Shown here: positions 17,858 through 26,447 of the stretch, piece after piece
Layout: every line of letters begins with the position of its first letter
How positions within the stretch are numbered: the first letter of the stretch is position 1
Origin: Meinhardsimonia xiamenensis
GTDB lineage: Bacteria > Pseudomonadota > Alphaproteobacteria > Rhodobacterales > Rhodobacteraceae
Direction of reading: 5' to 3'
DNA: 64,000 nucleotides
Assembly: GCF_900102905.1 (NCBI RefSeq)
Contig: NZ_FNFV01000004.1
Coordinates: forward strand, 1-64,000
Program-made: the position numbers and the translations under genes
Notes under the pieces: model-generated
The model's input: only the letters and a program-made list of their open reading frames with translations
The model's database searches: none
Told to the model about the DNA's origin: nothing

Positions 17858-19336
17858 TTACAGGAATGCGGTCTCCTCGAAACTTCTGAGCTTGCGCGAA
17901 TGGATGCGCTCAAGCGGCATCTCGCGGATGATCTCCATCGCGCGCACGCCGATCTGCAGATGACGCGAGACCTGCGTGCGGTAGAATTCCGAGGCCATGC
18001 CGGGCAGCTTGAGCTCCCCGTGCAGGGGCTTGTCGGAGACGCACAGCAGCGTGCCATAGGGCACGCGGAAGCGAAAGCCATTGGCGGCGATGGTGGCCGA
18101 TTCCATGTCAAGCGCGATGGCGCGGGACTGGGAAAGCCTCTTCACCGGCCCCGAGACCTCGCGCAGCTCCCAGTTGCGGTTGTCGATGGTGGCCACGGTG
18201 CCGGTGCGCATGATGCGCTTGAGTTCGTAGCCCTCAAGCTGCGTCACCTCCGCCACGGCGCGCTCGAGCGCCACCTGCACCTCGGCGAGCGGCGGGATCG
18301 GCACCCACACCGGCAGGTCGTCGTCAAGCACGTGGTCCTCGCGCAGATAACCGTGCGCGAGAACGAAATCGCCCAGCCGCTGCGAGTTTCTCAGCCCCGC
18401 GCAATGCCCGACCATGAGCCAGGCGTGCGGGCGCAGCACGGCGATGTGGTCGGTCGCGGTCTTGGCGTTGGAGGGGCCGACGCCGATGTTGACGAGCGTG
18501 ATGCCGGAATTGTCCGGCCGGGTGAGGTGGTAGGCCGGCATCTGCGGCATCTTCTCCAGCGGCGGCAAGGGTGCTCCGGGACTGGTGATGATCATGTTTC
18601 CCGGCCCCACGAGGGCCTCATAGCCGCTTTCCGGATCGGCGAGCGCGCTGCGGGCGAAGGCCTCGAACTCCTCGACGTAGAACTGGTAGTTGGTGAAGAG
18701 CACGTGGTTCTGGAAGTGCTCGGGCGCGGTGGCGGTGTAATGGGTGAGCCGTGCCAGCGAATAGTCGATGCGCTGGGCGGTGAAGGGCGCAAGCGGGCGC
18801 GCCCCGTCGGGGTAGCGGAAGCCGAGGCCATTGACGATGTCGTCATGCATGGTCGCAAGGTCCGGCACGTCGAAGAGGTCGCGCAGCTGAAAATCGAGCG
18901 CGCCGTCGTGGGGCACCGTCATGCCTTCGCCGACGGCGAAATGGATCGGTATCGGCGTCTCGGACGGGCCGATGAGCACCGGTACGCCGTGATTGCGCAA
19001 CAGAAGCCCGATCTGCTGGGTGAGATAGCCCGAGAACAGATCGGGCCGGGTGACGGTGGTGGCGTAGGTGCCGGGCTCGGCGACATGGCCGAAGCTCAGC
19101 CGGCTGTCGGCGTGTCCGAAGCTCGTGGTGATGAAGCGGATCTCGGGGTAGAAGGCGCGGTGGCGTTCACTGAGGGGTCCTTTCGAGAGGGCGCGGGTGA
19201 ATGCTTCCCGAAGAAAGGCGGTGGCCTCCTCGTAGAGCTCCTCAAGCCGCGCCACGGCGGCCACCGGGTCGGTGAAGCTTTCGTGCGGGCGCCGCTCGGG
19301 TGTGCGCACCGGCAGTTCTGGGGCGGTTGTGTTCAT
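17858..19336 (-). CDS. amn: AMP nucleosidase
   Basis: This 492-residue enzyme splits AMP into adenine and ribose 5-phosphate. It has the N-terminal AMP-nucleosidase domain (residues about 20-180, including FGHADSRLSFGHVAEPGTYA) and a C-terminal purine nucleoside phosphorylase-like domain with ITLVNIGVGPSNAKTATDHI, HAWLMVGHCAGLRNSQ and DMESATIAANGFR, the last of these contacting the nucleoside. Length and layout match the proteobacterial enzyme. Its start overlaps the stop of the adenine deaminase gene (ATGA), so adenine produced here can be deaminated by its operon partner. Confidence 0.95.
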   Translation of the reverse strand: MNTTAPELPVRTPERRPHESFTDPVAAVARLEELYEEATAFLREAFTRALSKGPLSERHRAFYPEIRFITTSFGHADSRLSFGHVAEPGTYATTVTRPDLFSGYLTQQIGLLLRNHGVPVLIGPSETPIPIHFAVGEGMTVPHDGALDFQLRDLFDVPDLATMHDDIVNGLGFRYPDGARPLAPFTAQRIDYSLARLTHYTATAPEHFQNHVLFTNYQFYVEEFEAFARSALADPESGYEALVGPGNMIITSPGAPLPPLEKMPQMPAYHLTRPDNSGITLVNIGVGPSNAKTATDHIAVLRPHAWLMVGHCAGLRNSQRLGDFVLAHGYLREDHVLDDDLPVWVPIPPLAEVQVALERAVAEVTQLEGYELKRIMRTGTVATIDNRNWELREVSGPVKRLSQSRAIALDMESATIAANGFRFRVPYGTLLCVSDKPLHGELKLPGMASEFYRTQVSRHLQIGVRAMEIIREMPLERIHSRKLRSFEETAFL

Positions 19337-21141
19337 GTCTTCTCCGCAAAGAGGTCGGTGATCTCGAAACGGGTGACATCGACGAGTCCGAGGTCCGAGA
19401 TCCTGAGTTCGGGAATCACCACGAGCGCGAGCAGCGAATGCTGCATGTAGGCGTTGTTGAGGGTGCAGCCGCAGGCGGCCATCGCCTCGACCACGCTCTG
19501 CGCCTTCGCCGCGACCTCCCGTGCCGGGGCATCCGACATCAGCCCCGCAATCGGCAGCTCGACGAGCGCGATCTCCCGCCCCTCGCGCCAGACGGTGACG
19601 CCGCCGCCCACCTCCGCCAGCCGGTTGGCGGCCGCGGCCATGTCGGCGCGCGAGGTGCCGACGACGATCATGTGATGGCTGTCATGGGCCACGGTCGAGG
19701 CCACGGCCATCGGCCCGCGGTAGCCGAAGCCCGAGACGAAACCGTTCACCACCTTGCCGGTGCCGCGGTGGCGCTCGACCAGCGCGATGTGGCAGACGTC
19801 CTGCGCCTCGTCGCGCTCCACCGCGCCGTCGCGCACCTTGAGCTCGGCGGTGAGCGCGCGTGTCGGCGCCTGGTTCTCGACCACGCCGATCACCTTTACC
19901 TTCACGCGGTTCGCGCCCGCGGGGGCCTCGGCGCGAAAATCCTCCGCCGCGAGCCGGCGGCCGAGATGCACCGTGGCGCGGGTGTCGGCCGGCCAGTCGA
20001 GATGGGGGCAGTCGACAAGGCATTCGCCCTGACGCGCCACCAGCCGCCCGCGGGCGAAGACCTCTTCGATGGGCAGCGCGCGCAGATCGGAGGTGAGGAT
20101 CAGATCGGCCCGCCGCCCCGGCGCGATGGAGCCAAGCTCGCGCTCCAGCCCGAAATGGGTGGCGGTGTTGATCGTGGCCATCTGCAGCGCGACCAGCGGA
20201 TCGCAGCCGCAGTCGATGGCGTGGCGCACCACCCGGTTCATGTGCCCGTCATGCACCAGCGTGCCGGAGTGACAGTCGTCGGTGCAGAGGATGAAGCCGC
20301 GCGGATCGAGCCCCTTTTCGGTGACGGCGGTGATCTGGGCCTTCACGTCATACCATGCCGAGCCGAGCCGCAGCATCGCCCGCATCCCCTGCCGCACCCG
20401 CGCGATCGCATCCTCCTCGCGCGTGCCCTCATGGTCGTCGGCCGGCCCGCCGGCGACATAGGCGTGAAAGGCGGGGCCGAGATCGGGGCTGGCGTAGTGA
20501 CCGCCCACGGTCTTGCCGGCGCGCTGGGTGGCGGCGATCTCGGCCAGCATCTTGGCATCACCCGCGATGACGCCCGGAAAGTTCATCATCTCGCCAAGCC
20601 CCACGATGCCGGGCCAGGCCATCGCCTCGGCCACGTCCTCGGGGGTGATCTCGTGGCCGGTGGTCTCGAGCCCCGGCGCCGAGGGCGCGCAGGAGGGCAT
20701 CTGGGTGAAGATGTTGACGGGCTGCATCAGCGCCTCGTCATGCATGAGCCGCACGCCCCTCAGGCCCAGCACATTGGCGATCTCGTGGGGGTCAACGAAC
20801 ATCGTCGTGGTGCCGTGGGGGATGACGGCGCGGGCGAATTCCGCGGGCGTCAGCATACCCGATTCGATGTGCATGTGCCCGTCGCACAGGCCGGGGACGA
20901 GGAAGCGGCCGCCCGCGTCGATCACCTGCGTCTGCGGCCCGATGCAGTGCCCCGCATCGGGGCCGACATAGGCAAAGCGCCCCTCGGCGATGGCGACTTG
21001 CCAGCCGTCGAGCAGCTCGCGGCTGTGCACGTTCACGACGCGCCCGCCGGTGATGACGGTATCGGCCGGCGCGCGGCCCGCGGCAACGGCGACAAGGCGC
21101 GGCGCCGCCTCGGGCCAGGATTTGATCATCCGGTCAGTCAT
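19333..21141 (-). CDS. ade: Adenine deaminase
   Basis: This enzyme of about 602 residues is a metal-dependent amidohydrolase that converts adenine to hypoxanthine and ammonia. The metal site GLCDGHMHIESGM (residues about 88-100), the family signature TTMFVDPHEIANVLG and CTDDCHSGTLVHDGHMNRVV are all present. The C-terminal domain ends with the typical FEITDLF. I chose the ATG at 21141; a GTG at 21156 would add five residues, and neither has a good ribosome site. It is the first gene of the ade-amn operon, a short route from AMP to hypoxanthine. Confidence 0.95.
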   Translation of the reverse strand: MTDRMIKSWPEAAPRLVAVAAGRAPADTVITGGRVVNVHSRELLDGWQVAIAEGRFAYVGPDAGHCIGPQTQVIDAGGRFLVPGLCDGHMHIESGMLTPAEFARAVIPHGTTTMFVDPHEIANVLGLRGVRLMHDEALMQPVNIFTQMPSCAPSAPGLETTGHEITPEDVAEAMAWPGIVGLGEMMNFPGVIAGDAKMLAEIAATQRAGKTVGGHYASPDLGPAFHAYVAGGPADDHEGTREEDAIARVRQGMRAMLRLGSAWYDVKAQITAVTEKGLDPRGFILCTDDCHSGTLVHDGHMNRVVRHAIDCGCDPLVALQMATINTATHFGLERELGSIAPGRRADLILTSDLRALPIEEVFARGRLVARQGECLVDCPHLDWPADTRATVHLGRRLAAEDFRAEAPAGANRVKVKVIGVVENQAPTRALTAELKVRDGAVERDEAQDVCHIALVERHRGTGKVVNGFVSGFGYRGPMAVASTVAHDSHHMIVVGTSRADMAAAANRLAEVGGGVTVWREGREIALVELPIAGLMSDAPAREVAAKAQSVVEAMAACGCTLNNAYMQHSLLALVVIPELRISDLGLVDVTRFEITDLFAEKT

Positions 21142-21248
21142 GGCCGAAGCTGACACGAGCGCGGCGCCGCGCGCAAGGGGGCTGCAAGGGGGCTGGACGC
21201 GCGGCAGGTGCCGGTTCAGTCTGCGACAGGGCAGAGGAGGAGCCGCCG

Positions 21249-22010
21249 ATGGAAGCCACGCAACTGCACCCGCGCCGCAACATGGAGCATTGGGCCGAAC
21301 GGGTCGATCTGGCCGCCGCCTTCCGCTGGGCGGCGCGGCTGAACCTGCATGAGGGTGTGGCCAATCACTTCTCGCTCTCGGTAAACGAGGACGGCACGAG
21401 GTTTCTCATGAACCCGAACCAAGTGCATTTCTCGCGCATCCGCGCCTCCGATCTTCTGCTGCTCGATGCCAATGACCCTGCCGCCCTCGAAGGCCCCGAT
21501 GCGCCGGACCCGACCGCCTGGGGGCTGCACGGGGCGCTGCACCGGCGCGTGAGACACGCGCGCTGCGCGATGCATGTGCATTCGATCCACGCCACGGTGC
21601 TGGCGAGCCTTGCCGATTCGCGCCTGCCGCCGATCGACCAGAACACTGCGATGTTCTTCAACCGCCATGTGATCGACGAGAATTACGGCGGGCTTGCCTT
21701 CGAGGAGGAGGGCGAGCGCTGCGCGGCGCTCTTCACCGACCCGAAGGTGAAGGTGATGATCATGGGCAATCATGGCGTGATGGTGATCGGCGACAGCGTG
21801 GCAGACACCTTCAACCGCCTCTACTACTTCGAGCGCGCGGCCGAGACCTACATCCGCGCCCTGCAGACGGGCCGGCCCCTGCGCGTGCTCTCTGACGAGA
21901 TCGCCGAGAAGACCGCCGCCGAGATCGACGCCTACCCCGGCCAGGCAGAGCGGCACCTGGCCGAGCTCAAGGCCATCCTCGACGAAGAAGGCTCGAACTA
22001 CGCCATATGA
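21249..22010 (+). CDS. Class II aldolase/adducin family protein
   Basis: This 253-residue protein has the class II aldolase fold. Zinc ligands are probably the histidines in MHVHSIHATVLASL (residues about 108-121), with a third in GNHGVMVIGDSVADTFNRLY (about 174). The N-terminal FRWAARLNLHEGVANHFSLS is conserved in the aldolase/adducin family. The substrate is unknown; relatives act on sugar phosphates such as fuculose or ribulose 5-phosphate, and others are uncharacterised. The start has AGGAGGAG at the correct spacing. The stop overlaps the next gene by four bases. Confidence 0.9.
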   Translation: MEATQLHPRRNMEHWAERVDLAAAFRWAARLNLHEGVANHFSLSVNEDGTRFLMNPNQVHFSRIRASDLLLLDANDPAALEGPDAPDPTAWGLHGALHRRVRHARCAMHVHSIHATVLASLADSRLPPIDQNTAMFFNRHVIDENYGGLAFEEEGERCAALFTDPKVKVMIMGNHGVMVIGDSVADTFNRLYYFERAAETYIRALQTGRPLRVLSDEIAEKTAAEIDAYPGQAERHLAELKAILDEEGSNYAI

Positions 22011-22429
22011 GCGATCTTGAGCGTTTCGTGAAGGCGCAGGACCCGGTCTGGGAGCAGGTGCGCCGCGAGCTCGCCGAAGGTGAGAAGCGCAGCCACTGGA
22101 TGTGGTTCGTCTTCCCCCAGCTCAGGGGGCTCGGGCGCTCGGCCACGGCGCAGTATTACGGCATTGCCGATCTTGCCGAGGCGCGCGCCTATGCACGCCA
22201 CCCGGTGCTGGGCCCGCGGCTTGTGGAGGCCGCCCGGCTGGTGCTCAGCCACCCGGAGAGGACGGCGGAGGAGATCTTCGGCCCCATCGATGCGATGAAG
22301 CTGCGTTCCTCGGCCACGCTCTTTGCCCATGCCGCGCCCGACCCCGCGCCGTTCCGGCGCATTCTCGAGACATTTTTCCACGGCGAGCCGTGCCCGCTGA
22401 CCGAGGCCATGCTGAGGGAGGCGGGGTGA
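22007..22429 (+). CDS. DUF1810 family protein
   Basis: This 140-residue soluble protein of unknown function has the family start LERFVKAQDPVWEQVRRELA, the invariant MWFVFPQLRGLGRSATAQYY and the downstream segment HPVLGPRLVEAARLVLSH, then IFGPIDAMKLRSSATLFA. Related domains occur in NADAR-like folds, but no activity can be claimed here. It is translationally coupled to the aldolase-like gene (ATGA overlap). Confidence 0.88.
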   Translation: MSDLERFVKAQDPVWEQVRRELAEGEKRSHWMWFVFPQLRGLGRSATAQYYGIADLAEARAYARHPVLGPRLVEAARLVLSHPERTAEEIFGPIDAMKLRSSATLFAHAAPDPAPFRRILETFFHGEPCPLTEAMLREAG

Positions 22430-22481
22430 GTCGCAGCGGCGCGACACTTTTCTTTCCCCGCTGAAATGCTAGACGAAGGCG

Positions 22482-23423
22482 ATGCTGGAGATCTTCCTCA
22501 AGACGCTGCCCTTTTTCATGCTCATCGGGGTGGGCTACGGCGCCGCCGCGACGAAGTTCTTCTCCGAGGAAGCCTCGGCCGCGGTCACCCGCTTCGTCTT
22601 CTACTTCGCGCTTTCGGCGATGCTTCTGCGGTTCTCGGCCAATCTGAGCTTTTCGGAGGTCTTCGACCCCCATTTCATGGGCGTCTATCTCTGGGCCACG
22701 GGGCTTGTGTATCTCATCGTCAGCGGCATCTCGATGTGGCGGGGCGTACCCATCGAGGAGGCCGCGGTGGAGGCGCAATGCGCCGTGATCGGCAACATCG
22801 GCTTTCTCGGCATCCCCATGCTGGGGCTTCTCCTGGGCGAGCGGGCGGTGGGCTACATCATGATGATGCTCGCCGTCGATCTTCTGGTCTTCGGCTCGCT
22901 CATCGTCATCCTCATCACCGGCAGCCGGGAGGGGCGCATCTCGTGGCGCATCTTCCGCACCGTGGGGCGGGGGCTGGTGACCAACCCGATGCTGGTGGCG
23001 ATCTTTCTGGGCTTTTCGTGGTCGGCGCTTGACTGGCCCATTCCGGGGCCGGTCAACGAGTTTCTCGCCCTTCTCGGCGCGGCGGCCACGCCCGGCGCGC
23101 TCTTTGCCATCGGCGCTTCCCTCGCCTCGAAATCGGCGGAGAGGCTCTCGGTTGCGGTGTGGCTGAGCTTCGGCAAGCTCGTGCTGCACCCCGCGGCGAT
23201 CGCGCTTGCCGCGCTCGTCATCTGGCCGGTGGAGCCTTACGCCGCGGCGGTGATGATCGCCTCGGCCGCGCTGCCGACGGCGGGCAATATCTTCATCATC
23301 GCCCAGCACTATGGCGTCGCGCCGCAGCGGGTGTCGGCGACGATTCTCGTCTCCACCGCCGCTTCGATTGCCACGGTGTCTCTGGTGATCGCCTGGGTCT
23401 CGGGCTATGCCGGGATCGGTTGA
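22482..23423 (+). CDS. AEC family transporter
   Basis: This 313-residue membrane protein has about ten helices, with AEC features FFMLIGVGYGAAATKFFSEE at the start, NIGFLGIPMLGLLLGERA in the middle and ALPTAGNIFIIAQHYGVAP near the end. It is only distantly similar to the AEC protein at 14277. It lies 18 bases before the S-formylglutathione hydrolase gene and 53 after the DUF1810 gene, all in the same direction. The substrate is unknown. Confidence 0.88.
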   Translation: MLEIFLKTLPFFMLIGVGYGAAATKFFSEEASAAVTRFVFYFALSAMLLRFSANLSFSEVFDPHFMGVYLWATGLVYLIVSGISMWRGVPIEEAAVEAQCAVIGNIGFLGIPMLGLLLGERAVGYIMMMLAVDLLVFGSLIVILITGSREGRISWRIFRTVGRGLVTNPMLVAIFLGFSWSALDWPIPGPVNEFLALLGAAATPGALFAIGASLASKSAERLSVAVWLSFGKLVLHPAAIALAALVIWPVEPYAAAVMIASAALPTAGNIFIIAQHYGVAPQRVSATILVSTAASIATVSLVIAWVSGYAGIG

Positions 23424-23440
23424 GGCAAAAGGAGGGCCCC

Positions 23441-24274
23441 ATGCGCACGATATCCGAGCAGGCCTGTTTCGGCGGTATCCAAGGCGTCTATGCCCATGAC
23501 TCCGAGGCGACAGGCACCGAGATGACATTCGGCCTTTTCCTGCCGCCCGAGGCGAAGCGGGGGCAGAAGGTGCCGGTGCTGTGGTATCTCTCGGGTCTCA
23601 CCTGCACCCACGAGAACGCCATGATCAAGGCCGGCGCGCAGGGCTGGGCCGCCGAGGCGGGCATTGCCGTCGTGTTCCCCGACACCTCGCCGCGCGGCGA
23701 GGAGGTGGCCGACCATGACGACTATGACCTCGGGCAGGGCGCGGGCTTCTACCTCAACGCGACCGAGGAGCCCTGGGCGCCGCACTACCGGATGTGGGAC
23801 TATGTCACCGACGACCTGCCCACGCTTCTGGCGCGCGAATTCCCGCTCGACATGGAGCGGCAGTCAATCACCGGGCATTCCATGGGCGGGCACGGCGCGC
23901 TGACCATGGCGATGGGGGTCAAGGGACGCTACCGCTCCGTCTCCGCCTTCGCGCCCATCGCGCATCCCACGGCAAGCGACTGGGGGCGCAAGCAGCTTGC
24001 CGCCTATCTGGGCGATGATGAGCGGCTCTGGGCCCAGCATGACGCTGTTCTGATGCTGCGCGACGTGGGCTTTCCGGGGCCTATGCTCATCGACTACGGC
24101 AGCGAAGACGAATACATCGACAAGCTGATGCCCGAGGCGCTGGCCGAGGCCATCGCTTCCACCCGCCAGCAGGCGGTGTTCCGCATGCAGCCCGGCTACG
24201 ATCACAGCTACTTCTTCGTGGCGAGCTTCATGGAAGATCACATCGCCTTTCACGCCGAGGCGCTTCTGGCGTGA
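23441..24274 (+). CDS. fghA: S-formylglutathione hydrolase
   Basis: This 277-residue esterase hydrolyses S-formylglutathione to formate and glutathione, the second step of glutathione-linked formaldehyde removal. The alpha/beta hydrolase triad is visible: Ser in [12 protein letters not shown] (about 146), Asp in [12 protein letters not shown] (about 222) and His in GYDHSYFF (about 255). The oxyanion segment [12 protein letters not shown] is typical of the esterase D family. The ATG at 23441 has AGGAGGG upstream. The usual partner, glutathione-dependent formaldehyde dehydrogenase, is not in this window. Confidence 0.95.
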   Translation: MRTISEQACFGGIQGVYAHDSEATGTEMTFGLFLPPEAKRGQKVPVLWYLSGLTCTHENAMIKAGAQGWAAEAGIAVVFPDTSPRGEEVADHDDYDLGQGAGFYLNATEEPWAPHYRMWDYVTDDLPTLLAREFPLDMERQSITGHSMGGHGALTMAMGVKGRYRSVSAFAPIAHPTASDWGRKQLAAYLGDDERLWAQHDAVLMLRDVGFPGPMLIDYGSEDEYIDKLMPEALAEAIASTRQQAVFRMQPGYDHSYFFVASFMEDHIAFHAEALLA

Positions 24275-24714
24275 TCCTCGTCGATGCCGATGCCTGCCCG
24301 GTGCGTGGCGAGATCGAGAAGGTCGCCACGCGCCATCGGCTGCCGGTGAAGATGGTCACGAATGGCGGGCTCAGGCCCTCGGCCAATCCGCTCATCGAGG
24401 TGGTCTACGTGGCCGAAGGCCCCGACGAGGCCGACCGGTGGATCGCCGAGGCGGCGGGGCCCGGGGACATCGTGGTGACAGCCGACATGCCGCTTGCCGC
24501 GAAATGCGTGGAGGCGGGCGCGGCGGTGCTCAGGCCCGACGGCAGCGAGCTCACGCAGGCGAATGTGCGCGAGGCGCTGGCGATGCGTGATCTCGCCGCC
24601 GATCTGCGGGCGGCCGATCCCTTCAGGCAGGGCGGCGGGCGGCCCTTCAGCCGCGCCGACCGGGCGCGCTTTCTCGACGCGCTTGAGCGTGCGGTGCGGC
24701 GCGGGCGGAAATGA
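24271..24714 (+). CDS. UPF0178 family protein (YaiI/YqxD type)
   Basis: This 147-residue protein belongs to a widespread family of unknown function. The signature [18 protein letters not shown] lies at the N-terminus, followed by [20 protein letters not shown] and [20 protein letters not shown], in the pattern of a NYN/PIN-like nuclease fold with clustered aspartates. The start is GTG, overlapping the fghA stop by four bases (GTGA). It ends 60 bases before an unusual nested inverted repeat. Confidence 0.9.
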   Translation: MILVDADACPVRGEIEKVATRHRLPVKMVTNGGLRPSANPLIEVVYVAEGPDEADRWIAEAAGPGDIVVTADMPLAAKCVEAGAAVLRPDGSELTQANVREALAMRDLAADLRAADPFRQGGGRPFSRADRARFLDALERAVRRGRK

Positions 24715-24772
24715 GGGGCGTTGGGGTGGTGTCGCGCGGCGCATGACGAGGCTGTGGCCTGGCCGTCAGGCC

Positions 24773-24838
24773 GGGCAGCGCCCGCCCCGCCCCCTAGGGC
24801 GGGCGCTTCCAGCACCCGCCCCGGACCGGGCGCTGCCC
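24773..24838. repeat. Nested inverted repeat, possible terminator or REP-like element
   Basis: A perfect 12-base inverted pair (GGGCAGCGCCCG 24773-24784 and CGGGCGCTGCCC 24827-24838) encloses a second perfect 10-base pair (24778-24787 and 24797-24806). The left arms overlap, so the two hairpins exclude each other. No T-run follows. The element lies between the UPF0178 gene and the HAD gene. It could end transcription in a rho-dependent manner or be a dispersed palindromic repeat. Confidence 0.6.
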
Positions 24839-24903
24839 TTCGGGATGGCCTTGCGTGCAGGCGAGAGGCGGTTTGGTTCCACGCCAGAGCAGGAGATTGA
24901 AGC

Positions 24904-25527
24904 ATGAGCGAGATCGAGGCGGTGGTGTTCGACATCGGCAACGTTCTTGTCGAATGGCACCCCGAGCGGCCCTTCGACCGGGTGCTGGGCGAGGCGGAGC
25001 GCCGGCGGCTCTTCGCCGAGGTCGATCTTGAGGGAATGAACCGCGCCGTCGATCTTGGCGCGCCTTTCGCCGAAAGCGTCGAGGCGCTGGCCGCGCGCCA
25101 CCCCGAACGGGCCGATGCGATCCGCCTCTGGCGCGAGTGCTGGATGGAGATGTTCGCCCCCGTCATCGAGGGCTCCGTGGCGCTCCTGCGCGCCCTGCGC
25201 GCGGCGGGCGTGCCCGTGTATGCGCTTTCGAACTTCGGTCCCGAGACCTTCGAGATGGCCGAGGCGGCATATCCGTTCCTCAGGGAGTTTGACCGGCGCT
25301 TCATCTCCGGCCGGCTCGGGGTGATGAAGCCCGACGCGGCGATCTACGAGATGCTCGAGCAGGAGACGGGGCACGCGCCTTCGCGCCTTCTCTTCATCGA
25401 CGACCGGCCCGAGAACATCGCCGCGGCCGAGGCGCGGGGCTGGCAGGGCCACCTCTTCACCGGCTCCGAAGGCGTGGCGCGGCGGCTGCGGGAGGCGGGG
25501 CTTGCAGGCATGGAGGATGTGCAATGA
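24904..25527 (+). CDS. HAD family phosphatase
   Basis: This 207-residue hydrolase of the haloacid dehalogenase superfamily is closest in appearance to YihX-type sugar phosphatases. Motif I is VVFDIGNVLVEWHPER (nucleophile Asp about 9, with G in place of the second Asp as in that subgroup). Motif II is VYALSNFG, motif III is the Lys in GVMKPDAAIY, and motif IV is LFIDDRPENIAAAEARG. The start follows AGGAG. The stop overlaps the next gene by four bases. Confidence 0.9.
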   Translation: MSEIEAVVFDIGNVLVEWHPERPFDRVLGEAERRRLFAEVDLEGMNRAVDLGAPFAESVEALAARHPERADAIRLWRECWMEMFAPVIEGSVALLRALRAAGVPVYALSNFGPETFEMAEAAYPFLREFDRRFISGRLGVMKPDAAIYEMLEQETGHAPSRLLFIDDRPENIAAAEARGWQGHLFTGSEGVARRLREAGLAGMEDVQ

Positions 25528-26444
25528 ACGTGGAGATGATCCCCTTTGGCGAGGGTGAGGCCTGCCTTGACTGGCTGTCGGTCGCGCGGGCGATCGAGGC
25601 GGGCCATTCCCTGCCGCGGGCGCAGATCGGCGACACCTTCCTTTACCGCGACCCCGACACCATGCTCACCCGCTCGGCCTGGATCGACGGGCTCGGCATT
25701 GCGGTGAAGACGGCCACGATCTTTCCCGCCAACCCCGCGCGCGACAAGCCGGCGATCAACGGCGCGGTGAACGTCTATTCCGATGCCGACGGCACGCTCG
25801 AGGCGATCATCGACTTCCACCTCGTCACCAAGTGGAAAACGGCCGCCGACAGCCTGCTCGCGGCGATGAAGCTCGCCCGCCCCGACAGCCGGCGCATCCT
25901 GATCGTGGGCGCGGGCACCGTGGCCCATTCGCTGCGCGAGGCCTATGGCGCGGCCTTTCCCGAGGCGGAATTCGCGATCTGGAACCGCACCCCGGCCAAG
26001 GCCGAACTTCTCACCGCGCGCTTTCCGGCAACGCGGCGGGCGGATGATCTTGCCGAGGCGGTGAACTGGGCGGACATCGTCACCTGCGCCACAATGGCCA
26101 CCGAGCCGGTCATTCGCGGCGAATGGCTCAGGCCCGGCCAGCACATCGACCTCATCGGCGCCTACCGCCCGGACATGCGCGAGGCCGACGACGCGGCGCT
26201 CAGGCGCGCGCGCATCTTCGTTGACAGCCGGGAGACGACGCTCGAGCACATCGGGGAGCTGAAGATCCCGCTCGAGAAGGGCGTGATCCGCGCCGAGGAC
26301 GTGGTGGCGGATTTCTATGACCTGCCCGCCGGGCGTTTCGCGCGGGAGACGGATGAGGAGATCACGCTGTTCAAGAACGGCGGCGGCGCGCATCTCGACC
26401 TGATGGTGGCGCGCCACATTCTCGACGCCTGGCGCGGGCGCTGA
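25524..26444 (+). CDS. Ornithine cyclodeaminase / mu-crystallin family protein
   Basis: This 306-residue NAD(P)-dependent protein has the family N-terminal substrate domain (residues 1-110, ending with VTKWKTAADSLLAAMKL) and a Rossmann domain with ILIVGAGTVAHSLREAYG (about 129-146) and IWNRTPAKAELLTARFP. Members deaminate ornithine, reduce cyclic imines or act on other amino acids, so the substrate is undefined. It is coupled to the HAD gene by ATGA overlap and convergent with the following MFS gene. Confidence 0.9.
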   Translation: MNVEMIPFGEGEACLDWLSVARAIEAGHSLPRAQIGDTFLYRDPDTMLTRSAWIDGLGIAVKTATIFPANPARDKPAINGAVNVYSDADGTLEAIIDFHLVTKWKTAADSLLAAMKLARPDSRRILIVGAGTVAHSLREAYGAAFPEAEFAIWNRTPAKAELLTARFPATRRADDLAEAVNWADIVTCATMATEPVIRGEWLRPGQHIDLIGAYRPDMREADDAALRRARIFVDSRETTLEHIGELKIPLEKGVIRAEDVVADFYDLPAGRFARETDEEITLFKNGGGAHLDLMVARHILDAWRGR

Positions 26445-26447
26445 GGC

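Noticed and set aside
19300-21153. A 617-codon plus-strand open frame over adenine deaminase
   Set aside because: Antisense shadow; adenine deaminase motifs are clear on the minus strand.
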